Source of the DNA: Pseudomonas alkylphenolica
Lineage (GTDB): Bacteria; Pseudomonadota; Gammaproteobacteria; Pseudomonadales; Pseudomonadaceae
Length of the DNA: 64,000 nucleotides
Direction of reading: 5' to 3'
Assembly (NCBI RefSeq): GCF_004025535.1
Contig: NZ_QJRG01000047.1
Location: 1,110,946-1,174,945 of the forward strand
The position numbers and the translations under genes were made by a program. This document shows, piece after piece, positions 1 through 7,184 of the stretch (positions are counted from its first letter, which is position 1; every line of letters begins with the position of its first letter). The notes under the pieces were generated by a model. It was not told the DNA's origin. It ran no database searches and was given only the letters and a program-made list of their open reading frames with translations.

Positions 1-1239
1 CTGATCAAGGCCCTGGCCGTGCGCGCGCCGGAGCTCAAGGTGATCATGATGACCGGCTACGGCAACGTCGAAGATGCCGTGCTGGCGATGAAGGAGGGGG
101 CGTTTCATTACCTCACCAAACCGGTGGTGCTGGCCGAGCTCAAGCTGACGCTCGAGAAGGCGCTGGCCACCGAGCGTCTGGAGCGTACGCTGTCGTTCTA
201 TCAGGAGCGTGAAGCGCAGAAGTCTGGCGGCCAGTCGTTGATTGGCGAGTCGCCTGCAATGCTTGGGCTCAAGCACACGCTCAGGCAATTGCTCGATGCC
301 GAGCGGCGCATGGCCAGCGGTGACTTGCCTCCGGTGTTGGTCGAAGGCGAAACCGGTACTGGCAAGGAGCTGGTGGCCCGTGCCCTGCATTTTGACGGTG
401 CGCGTGCGAAGGGGCCTTTTATCGAATTCAACTGCGCCTCGATTCCCGCCAATTTGCTGGAGGCCGAACTCTTCGGTCATGAGAAGGGCGCCTTTACCGA
501 TGCCAAAGACCGTCGTGTGGGGCTGGTCGAAGCGGCCGATGGCGGTACGCTGTTTCTAGACGAAATCGGTGAAATGGACCTGATACTCCAGGCCAAATTG
601 CTGAAGTTGCTGGAAGACCGCACCATTCGCCGCATTGGTGCGGTGAAAGAGCGCAAAGTCGACCTGCGCATTATCAGCGCGACGAACTGCAACCTTGAAC
701 AGATGGTGCAACAGGGCAAGTTCCGTCGCGATCTGTTCTTTCGTTTGCGCATTATCTCGATCAAGGTTCCCAGGCTGTATGCCCGTGGTGAAGACATCCT
801 GCTGCTGGCGCGGCACTTCCTTGCCTTGCATGGCAAGCGCTACGGCAAATCGCACCTTTACTTCAGCCCCGAAGCCGAGGAGTTGCTGCTCAATTACAGC
901 TGGCCGGGCAACGTCCGCGAACTGCGCAACATGCTCGAGCAAACCGTGTTGCTCGCACCGGTGGAGGAAATCGGCCCGCACCAGCTCAATGTCTGCATGA
1001 GCCTTGTCGATGAGCCCTTCGATCCGCCCATACCGATGCCCCATGAACATCACAGCATGGGCGAGGTACCGGGTACTACCAGCCTGCCAGAGGTGGAGCG
1101 CGACATGGTGCGCAAGATGCTGGATCGCACCGACTGGAATGTCACCAAATCGGCCCGGTTGCTGGGGCTCAGCCGTGACATGCTGCGCTACCGCATCGAG
1201 AAACTCGGGCTGACCCGGCCCGACAAGCGGCAGTGGTGA
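1..1239 (+). CDS. Sigma-54-dependent response regulator (NtrC family), 5' end cut by window
   Basis: The reading frame is open from base 1, so the N-terminus and the phosphorylated Asp lie outside the window. Visible are the end of a receiver domain (MMTGYG with the conserved Thr, then the conserved Lys in LTKP), an AAA+ domain with Walker A GETGTGKE (346-369), Walker B GGTLFLDEIGE and the SATN and WPGNVREL motifs, and a Fis-type helix-turn-helix at the C-terminus (NVTKSARLLGLSRDMLRYRIEKLG). Such proteins are phosphorylated by a partner histidine kinase and open sigma-54 promoters. The loop that contacts sigma-54, normally GAFTGA, reads GAFTDA (487-504). The partner kinase is probably upstream, outside the window. 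The regulated pathway cannot be told from here. Confidence 0.93.
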   Translation: MIKALAVRAPELKVIMMTGYGNVEDAVLAMKEGAFHYLTKPVVLAELKLTLEKALATERLERTLSFYQEREAQKSGGQSLIGESPAMLGLKHTLRQLLDAERRMASGDLPPVLVEGETGTGKELVARALHFDGARAKGPFIEFNCASIPANLLEAELFGHEKGAFTDAKDRRVGLVEAADGGTLFLDEIGEMDLILQAKLLKLLEDRTIRRIGAVKERKVDLRIISATNCNLEQMVQQGKFRRDLFFRLRIISIKVPRLYARGEDILLLARHFLALHGKRYGKSHLYFSPEAEELLLNYSWPGNVRELRNMLEQTVLLAPVEEIGPHQLNVCMSLVDEPFDPPIPMPHEHHSMGEVPGTTSLPEVERDMVRKMLDRTDWNVTKSARLLGLSRDMLRYRIEKLGLTRPDKRQW

Positions 1240-1286
1240 CTGCGACCGCTGCGCGCTCGATCGCAGGCTTCGCCAGCTCCTACAGG
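1240..1286. repeat. REP-like remnant between convergent genes
   Basis: The stretch ATCGCAGGCTTCGCCAGCTC followed by CTACAGG resembles half of the Pseudomonas REP palindrome (ATCGCAGGC..GCCAGCTCCCACAGG type). It fills the gap between two convergent genes and includes the stop codon of the minus-strand gene. Assigned by resemblance only. Confidence 0.45.
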
Positions 1287-2494
1287 ATGTCAGTGGGGGA
1301 GTTGGCGCGACCGCGCATGAAGAAACCGGCGACGTATTTGCGGAAGGTGTCCAGGCTCTTGAAGTCGGCATAGCGCTTGAAAGTTTCGCCTTCGGGTTCC
1401 GGCCCTACTGGCCGGTCGGTCAGCGAAACTGACAGCACTCGATCCTGATCGGAGCTCAGTACCAATGCATCCATGCCCTGGCCGCCGATGACCGGGCGGC
1501 GCAGAATTACCCGCACGCCCTTACTGGCCATCCAGTCGATCAACGAGACCAGCATCTTCAATGGCTCGCGTTCCTCATCACGGAATACCGGAAACAGCTG
1601 CCCACGCGACAGCACCGGCACGCTGGCAACATGAATCAACTCGTAAAAATGGCTGCCCGCGCTGGTGGGGGAGTAGATGGCCAACGCCAGCAACGGCCCC
1701 GGCGTCTTGCTGCCGCCCCACAACAAATGATGGCCCTGGAAGTCGAAGCCATCTTCGTTGCGCTCGTTGTACACCTTGCGCGTTTTGATCTGGCTGACGC
1801 AATCGAGCATCAAGCCGTAACGGCGGTGGTTGCCAAAGGCACTGGAATCGCGCAGCCGGGCCTTGAGCATCATCATGTGCTTCATGTCCAGGCGGGTTTC
1901 CAGGTAATTGCTGGCCGGCACCCGCTCGATCAAGGGGTAGCGGCTGGCGACACTGCGCAGTTCGGCAAACTGCCCGGTGAGGTCTTTTTTCAGGTGAGTG
2001 GCGTAAACATTGAGGCCACTGGCTTCAATCAGCGTCAGCAGCAAAGACAACAAGCGGTGCTGATCCCGCGTGTCGCCGCTGACGTTTCGCGCTTCCTCGT
2101 CGCCGGTCGCGGCGCGGCGGAAATCACTGATCAGGCGCAGTGGCGTATCCGGTGCCAGCCATGCTGCCGGCAGGGTGTCGGCATCATCGGGCCGACCGGC
2201 CTCACGCTCATCCTTGATGAAGGCGCAATCCGGGGCGTGCTCGGCTGTGCCGGGGTTGTTCTTGAGGAACAGCGTACCGGTGTTGCCATTGAGGTTGACG
2301 TTGAGAATCGGCAGTGCCCGCGCCTGGCAGTCGCAGGCCAGCCAGTGCCCGGCAGCGCGGATCTTGATCAGTAGCTGATTGGCCTGCAGCAGGCGCGGGC
2401 CGGCCAGCGAGCCTTGCACAAATCCGCGCAGCAACTCGTCTTCGCCCGGAGTGAGGGTACGCACCAGCGCGGTATTCTTCTCGATGATTCGCAT
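1280..2494 (-). CDS. Hypothetical protein with CxC...HxxxC motif
   Basis: A 404-residue protein that I do not recognise. The start at 2494 (MRIIEKNTAL) is preceded by AAGGA at good spacing; an upstream in-frame start adds seven residues without a ribosome site. Near residues 55-95 it has a CDC pair and then HAPDC, together resembling a treble-clef or ribbon-type zinc site (CxC...HxxxC). The rest is mixed alpha/beta without membrane segments or signal peptide, so it is probably cytoplasmic. The C-terminal half contains several Trp and Gly-rich strands but no enzyme motif that I can identify. It lies 95 bases downstream of a VOC gene on the same strand, separated by a REP-like repeat, so co-transcription is possible but not supported. 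Confidence 0.75.
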   Translation of the reverse strand: MRIIEKNTALVRTLTPGEDELLRGFVQGSLAGPRLLQANQLLIKIRAAGHWLACDCQARALPILNVNLNGNTGTLFLKNNPGTAEHAPDCAFIKDEREAGRPDDADTLPAAWLAPDTPLRLISDFRRAATGDEEARNVSGDTRDQHRLLSLLLTLIEASGLNVYATHLKKDLTGQFAELRSVASRYPLIERVPASNYLETRLDMKHMMMLKARLRDSSAFGNHRRYGLMLDCVSQIKTRKVYNERNEDGFDFQGHHLLWGGSKTPGPLLALAIYSPTSAGSHFYELIHVASVPVLSRGQLFPVFRDEEREPLKMLVSLIDWMASKGVRVILRRPVIGGQGMDALVLSSDQDRVLSVSLTDRPVGPEPEGETFKRYADFKSLDTFRKYVAGFFMRGRANSPTDIL

Positions 2495-2520
2495 GACAAT
2501 CCTTGGCAGCAGCACGTTAC

Positions 2521-2583
2521 AAGCTGCAAGTAAAAGCGCTACCCGCTCTTGCTTGCAGCTTATCGCTGATAGCTTGCAGCTTG
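2521..2583. repeat. Short inverted and direct repeats (REP-like)
   Basis: AAGCTGCAAG (2521-2530) is followed by two inverted copies, CTTGCAGCTT at 2552-2561 and 2573-2582. The arms can pair in two alternative ways. Repeats of this AAGCTGCAAG type are common between Pseudomonas genes. It sits between the VOC gene and the downstream hypothetical gene and may act as a weak terminator or mRNA stabiliser. Confidence 0.6.
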
Positions 2584-2589
2584 TGCGGC

Positions 2590-3054
2590 CTACGAGGCAA
2601 ACATCTTGGCGGCGCGGGCGCGGATTTCTTCCACCGACACATCTTCTACATGGGAGGAGACGAACCAGAGGTTGCCGAAGGGGTCCTTAAGGGTCCCGCT
2701 ACGGTCACCGTAAAACTGGTTTTCGACAGCCCGCAACGGCGTTCCTCCAGCCTTGATTGCCTGGGCATAAACCGCATCGACATCCTCGACATACAGGTGC
2801 AGGCCAATGGCGGCGGCGTTCAGCGACTGGCTGCTGACCAGGCCGCCTTCCATGTCGCACGGGTCGGCCAGCATGATGGATGAGTTGCCAATCTTGAGTT
2901 CGGCGTGGCCAATACGGCCATCCGGGCTTTCCAGGCGGAACATCTCGACCGCACCGAAGGCGGCCTTGTAGAAGTCGATGGCTTTGCCGGCATCCTTGAT
3001 GCCGAGGTAGGGGGTAATGCTGTGTTGTCCTTCGGGGATTGGTTTGACGGCCAT
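2590..3054 (-). CDS. VOC family protein (glyoxalase/bleomycin-resistance fold, PhnB-like)
   Basis: A 154-residue protein of the vicinal oxygen chelate superfamily. It starts HSITPYLGIKDAGKAIDFYKAAFGA, the usual first beta-alpha-beta of PhnB-like members, and ends with the second module (TPLRAVENQFYGDRSGTLKDP followed by FGNLWFVSSH). Family members bind a metal or a hydrophobic ligand and act as lyases, isomerases, dioxygenases or drug-binding proteins; the substrate here is unknown. The start is fixed by AAGGAGGAT eight bases upstream of ATG. A 26-bp perfect palindrome matching the SOS box pattern lies about 40 bases upstream (3094-3119), so damage-inducible expression is possible. Confidence 0.88.
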   Translation of the reverse strand: MAVKPIPEGQHSITPYLGIKDAGKAIDFYKAAFGAVEMFRLESPDGRIGHAELKIGNSSIMLADPCDMEGGLVSSQSLNAAAIGLHLYVEDVDAVYAQAIKAGGTPLRAVENQFYGDRSGTLKDPFGNLWFVSSHVEDVSVEEIRARAAKMFAS

Positions 3055-3093
3055 TTTGTAGATCCTCCTTAGCGCGCCGCAGGGTGAATGGCG

Positions 3094-3119
3094 CGAAACT
3101 GTATATTTGTACAGTTTCG
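3094..3119. promoter_or_regulatory. Palindromic operator, LexA/SOS-box-like
   Basis: Perfect dyad with arms CGAAACTGTA (3094-3103) and TACAGTTTCG (3110-3119). Its core, CTGTATATTTGTACAG (3099-3114), fits the CTGT-N8-ACAG pattern of gammaproteobacterial LexA boxes. It lies 40 bases before the VOC start codon and would overlap its promoter. The extra flanking symmetry (CGAA/TTCG) goes beyond a LexA box, so another dimeric repressor is also possible. Confidence 0.6.
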
Positions 3120-3162
3120 GCCATTGGGCAAATCAAAATCGGCGGCGCTGGACGGACGGCGG

Positions 3163-4782
3163 TCAGAAGATGTAGTCGGTCGTCAGGAAGCTCGAATCGC
3201 GATTGCGGATGATGTCGCTGATCAACTGCTTGTTGCTGTCCTGGAACTTGGTTGCGACCAGGGTGCGGATTGAAAACACCCGCAAGGCGTCATGCACCGA
3301 CAAGGTGCCTTCGGCAGAGTTCTTGCGGCCGTTGAACGGGTAGGTGTCCGGGCCGCGCTGGCACTGGGCGTTGAGGTTGATGCGGCCGACCTGGTTGGCA
3401 AACGTGTCGACCAGGCGCCCGACCTCGGCCGGGTTGGTACCGAAGATGCTCAGTTGCTGGCCAAAGTCGGAGTCGAGCACGTAATCGATCACGGTCTGCA
3501 GGTCTGAATACGGCACCACCGGCACCACCGGGCCAAACTGCTCCTCCTGGTACACCCGCATCTGTGCGTTGACCGGGTACAGCAGCGCCGGGTAGAAAAA
3601 CGAACCGCGACTGCTGCCGCCACCTTCGTTGAGCACCTGCGTGCCTTTTTCCACGGCGTCGGCCACCAGGCCATTGAGGTAATCGATTTTGCCGGCCTCC
3701 GGTAGCGGGGTCAGGCTCACACCCGGTTCCCAAGGCATGCCTGGCTTGAGGGCGGCCAGCTTACGCTGGAATCTGTCGAGAAAACTGTCCACCACATCGG
3801 TATGCACAAAGAGGATCTTCAGTGCGGTGCAGCGCTGACCGTTGAATGACAGCGCCCCGGTGACCGCCTCGTTGACGGCATTGTCCAGGTCGACTTCCGG
3901 TAGCACGATCCCGGGGTTCTTGGCATCCAGGCCCAGGGCTGCGCGCAGGCGGTGCGGGCGAGGGTGGAGCTTTTTCAGGTCGCTGGCGGCCTTGTTGGTG
4001 CCGATAAAGGCAAACACGTCGATCTTGCCGCTGGCCATCAATGCGCTGACGGTCTCGCGGCCGCGGCCATAGATGACGTTGATCACGCCGGCCGGGAAGC
4101 TGTCGCGGAAGGCTTCGAGCAACGGACGAATCAGCAGTACGCCGAACTTGGCCGGTTTGAACACCACCGTGTTGCCCATGATCAGTGCCGGAATGAGGGT
4201 GGTGAAGGTCTCGTTCAGCGGGTAGTTGTAAGGGCCCATGCACAAGGCCACACCCAGTGGTGCACGGCGGATCTGGCCGAGGGTGTCCTGTTCCAGTTCG
4301 AAGCGGCTGGAGCGCCGGTCGAGTTCCTTGAGGGCATTGATGGTGTCGACGATGTAGTCACAGGTGCGGTCGAACTCCTTTTCCGAGTCCTTGAGGTTTT
4401 TGCCGATTTCCCACATCAGCAGCTTGACCACAGCCTCACGCTGCTCGCGCATCTTGCCCAGAAAGGTCTCGACATGGCGGATGCGTTCGGCCACGCGCAT
4501 CGTGGGCCAGGCACCGCGGCCTTTGTCGTAGGCGTGCACGGCCGCATCCAGGGCGGTCAGGGCGGTGTCGGCATCCAGCAACGGGGTACTGCCGAGAATG
4601 ACCTGGCGCTCCTCGTCGTCCTCTTTGAGCCACACCGGGCTACGGACAGTAGCCAACGGGCCATCCCAATGCTGCAACTGGCCGTTTACCAGGTACTCGC
4701 GTTGCACCAGCGGCTCGCCCAGGCGATAGGCCTGGGGGATCTCGGCGGCAGAGGGAAACAGCGTATCGAGCAGACGGTCCAT
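3163..4782 (-). CDS. NADP-dependent glyceraldehyde-3-phosphate dehydrogenase-like aldehyde dehydrogenase
   Basis: A 539-residue member of the aldehyde dehydrogenase superfamily, of the type annotated in pseudomonads as NADP-dependent (non-phosphorylating) glyceraldehyde-3-phosphate dehydrogenase. Visible are MGPYNYPLNETF with the catalytic-site Asn, the cofactor stretch GNTVVFKPAKFG, the nucleophile in SFNGQRCTALK and the C-terminal PFNGRKNSAEGTLSVHD segment. The usual ELGG motif carrying the general-base Glu is replaced by GLDA before KNPGIVLP, so that Glu is not at its normal place. If GapN-like, it would oxidise glyceraldehyde-3-phosphate to 3-phosphoglycerate with NADPH formation in the cytoplasm. 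The substrate is inferred from family resemblance only. It is transcribed alone, divergent from the GGDEF-EAL gene. Confidence 0.8.
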   Translation of the reverse strand: MDRLLDTLFPSAAEIPQAYRLGEPLVQREYLVNGQLQHWDGPLATVRSPVWLKEDDEERQVILGSTPLLDADTALTALDAAVHAYDKGRGAWPTMRVAERIRHVETFLGKMREQREAVVKLLMWEIGKNLKDSEKEFDRTCDYIVDTINALKELDRRSSRFELEQDTLGQIRRAPLGVALCMGPYNYPLNETFTTLIPALIMGNTVVFKPAKFGVLLIRPLLEAFRDSFPAGVINVIYGRGRETVSALMASGKIDVFAFIGTNKAASDLKKLHPRPHRLRAALGLDAKNPGIVLPEVDLDNAVNEAVTGALSFNGQRCTALKILFVHTDVVDSFLDRFQRKLAALKPGMPWEPGVSLTPLPEAGKIDYLNGLVADAVEKGTQVLNEGGGSSRGSFFYPALLYPVNAQMRVYQEEQFGPVVPVVPYSDLQTVIDYVLDSDFGQQLSIFGTNPAEVGRLVDTFANQVGRINLNAQCQRGPDTYPFNGRKNSAEGTLSVHDALRVFSIRTLVATKFQDSNKQLISDIIRNRDSSFLTTDYIF

Positions 4783-4922
4783 GGGCGCAGCACCTCTTGT
4801 AACGAGAGTGGGTGAAACGTTTCAGTTCGAGAATAACGCCAGTGCATTAAAAAAATCCAGCGTCGCTCAACATTGCGCCGATGGCGCCGATAAAACATTA
4901 ATTCGATGTGAATAACGGACCC

Positions 4923-7178
4923 ATGAGCACAAGAATCCTCGCACTCGATGACAAACGGGTTTTGCCAACCGCCTTGGGTAATACCCTCAATCGCCTGTTG
5001 CCCATCGGTTTTGCGTTGATCGGTATCAGTTTGTCGGTGGTCCTTGGGCGTATGGATGTCCAGCGCCAGGAGAGCGAGCTGGTGGCCAATGCCGGGGTAC
5101 GTTTGTCTGGCGTGCGTGCCGCACTCGAAGCCCAGTTGCGCTCGGCCTTTGGCGAGACCGAGGGCATTGCCCAGTTGATCAGTGCCGACGGTCACATCAG
5201 CGTCGAGCACTTTCATGACATGGCCCGCCAGGCCATCGCTTCGGTGCCGCATATCCGCCATATCTCCGTGGCCCCGGGCGATGTGATCGCCGATGTCTAT
5301 CCACTGCGGGGCAATCAAAGCGTAGTCGGTATCGACTACCGCCATCTGCCCGACCAGTACCCGATGCTGCAGCGTGCCCGCGACAGCCACCGAGCGGTAC
5401 TGGCCGGTCCGGTTGAGCTGTATCAGGGCGGTCGTGCACTGGTCTATCGGCGCCCGGTGTTTCTCAAGGGACACAAGGGGGTGAGGCTGTACTGGGGTAA
5501 TGTCTCGATCGTCGCGGACATCGATCGCCTGCTCGGCACCGCGGGCCTGGACCTGGACCCGGGGTTTGAATTCGCCTTGCGCGGTGCTGACGGTCAAGGC
5601 TCGGCCGGGGCGATGATCTGGGGTGATCCCAAGCTCTTCGAGCAGCAACCGGCGACCATCAACGTCGATGTGCCCGGTGGGCTCTGGCAATTGGCCGCTA
5701 GCCCCCTGGGCGGCTGGCCGAACCTGAGCCTGTTCACCTCGCCGCTGTTCCTGTTTGCCCTGACCTGTACCGGGTTGTTCAGTGTGTTCGTGGCGCAACT
5801 CAATCGCAGCAACCATTTGATCAAACTGCGCAACCGCGAGCTCAAACAGTCGCAGACCCAGTTGCAGCGCCTGGCGCATTATGACGCGATCACCGGCCTG
5901 CCGAACCGCTTGTTGTTCGCCCAGCACCTGCACACCGCCATTGGCCGCGGAGAGCGTCTGGCAGTGCTGGTGCTGGATATCGACGGGTTCAAACAGGTCA
6001 ACGACAGCCTCGGGCACCCGATGGGGGACCTGCTGCTGCAACAGGCGACGGCGCGCTTCATGCAGATCGTTGATGGCCAGGACAGCCTGTGCCGGTTGGG
6101 TGGTGACGAGTTTGCGTTTTTGCTCAGCGGCACCGAGCAGGGCTGTATCGAGCGGGTTCAAGGCCTGTTGCAAACACTGCAGCAGCCGTTTGACCTTAAA
6201 GGCAACGCTGTACTGGTCACCGGTAGCATCGGCCTGGCCTGGTACCCTGAACACGGTGACAGCGGTGATCGTCTGTTGCGCCACGCCGACACGGCCATGT
6301 ACGCGGCCAAGGAAAGCGGGCGCAACGCCTGGCGGCTGTATCACCCGGATATGACCCAGCGCCTGCAGGAGCGTCTGGGCCTCGAGCTGAACCTGCGCCG
6401 GGCTTTGAAACACAACGAGTTCGAGCTCTGGTACCAGCCCAAGATCGACCTGTTCAGTGGTCGCCTGGAAGGAGCCGAGGCACTGTTGCGCTGGCGCGAC
6501 CCCGAACATGGGCTGGTGTCCCCGGCACAGTTCATCCCGTTGGCCGAACGTACCGGGCTGATCATTCCTCTGGGTGAAAAGGTGCTGGAACTGGCCTGCG
6601 CCCAGGTTGCCGCCTGGCGTGCGGCCGACTGCCTGCCCGGGCCGGTGGCAATCAACGTTGCAGCGTTGCAGATCGAGCGTAGCGATTATGTTGCCAGCCT
6701 GTCGCGCAGCCTCAAGCGCTACGATTTGCCACCGACCTTGCTTGAGGTGGAGATCACCGAAAGCCTGCTGATGGAAAGTCAGCAACAGGCTTGCGCCGTG
6801 CTGGCCCAGTTGCAGGCCATGGGCGTTGTAACGGCGGTGGATGACTTCGGTACCGGCTATTCCTCGCTGGCCTACCTGAAGTCGTTACCCATCGACCACC
6901 TGAAAATCGACCGAGCCTTCATCAAGGATTTGCCCGAGGATGATGACGCCATGGCCATTACCCGGGCGATTATCGACCTGGGCCACGCCTTGGGTTTCCG
7001 GATCACGGCCGAAGGCATCGAGACCCAGGCCCAGTACGACTACCTGCGCAATGCCGGATGTGATCAGGGCCAGGGTTTCCTGATGGCGCGGCCGATGCCG
7101 GCGGCCGAGTTGCAGCAGTGGATGGCGCAGAACCCTCAACGGCACCGCTTGCCTGTGCCTTGGCAAGTGGTGCCGTAA
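4923..7178 (+). CDS. Membrane CHASE-GGDEF-EAL protein (cyclic-di-GMP signalling)
   Basis: A 751-residue membrane protein. One N-terminal membrane helix (about residues 25-45) is followed by an extracytoplasmic CHASE-type sensor domain, a second helix (about 275-300, LFTSPLFLFALTCTGLFSVFV), a GGDEF domain (GGDEF intact at about residue 393) and an EAL domain (EALLRW at about 519; ITESLLME and DDFGTGYSSL present). Both catalytic motifs look intact, so it could make and break cyclic-di-GMP. The RxxD product-inhibition site is not conserved: the Arg position before GGDEF is Asp (DGQD). ATG 4923 was preferred to an in-frame GTG at 4908 because only the former has a GGA-type ribosome site. No partner gene; probably a stand-alone environmental sensor. 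Confidence 0.93.
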   Translation: MSTRILALDDKRVLPTALGNTLNRLLPIGFALIGISLSVVLGRMDVQRQESELVANAGVRLSGVRAALEAQLRSAFGETEGIAQLISADGHISVEHFHDMARQAIASVPHIRHISVAPGDVIADVYPLRGNQSVVGIDYRHLPDQYPMLQRARDSHRAVLAGPVELYQGGRALVYRRPVFLKGHKGVRLYWGNVSIVADIDRLLGTAGLDLDPGFEFALRGADGQGSAGAMIWGDPKLFEQQPATINVDVPGGLWQLAASPLGGWPNLSLFTSPLFLFALTCTGLFSVFVAQLNRSNHLIKLRNRELKQSQTQLQRLAHYDAITGLPNRLLFAQHLHTAIGRGERLAVLVLDIDGFKQVNDSLGHPMGDLLLQQATARFMQIVDGQDSLCRLGGDEFAFLLSGTEQGCIERVQGLLQTLQQPFDLKGNAVLVTGSIGLAWYPEHGDSGDRLLRHADTAMYAAKESGRNAWRLYHPDMTQRLQERLGLELNLRRALKHNEFELWYQPKIDLFSGRLEGAEALLRWRDPEHGLVSPAQFIPLAERTGLIIPLGEKVLELACAQVAAWRAADCLPGPVAINVAALQIERSDYVASLSRSLKRYDLPPTLLEVEITESLLMESQQQACAVLAQLQAMGVVTAVDDFGTGYSSLAYLKSLPIDHLKIDRAFIKDLPEDDDAMAITRAIIDLGHALGFRITAEGIETQAQYDYLRNAGCDQGQGFLMARPMPAAELQQWMAQNPQRHRLPVPWQVVP

Positions 7179-7184
7179 GCGTAC

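Noticed and set aside
4686..6785. 699-codon open frame on the minus strand
   Set aside because: Opposite the GGDEF-EAL gene; composition of an antisense shadow and no motif.
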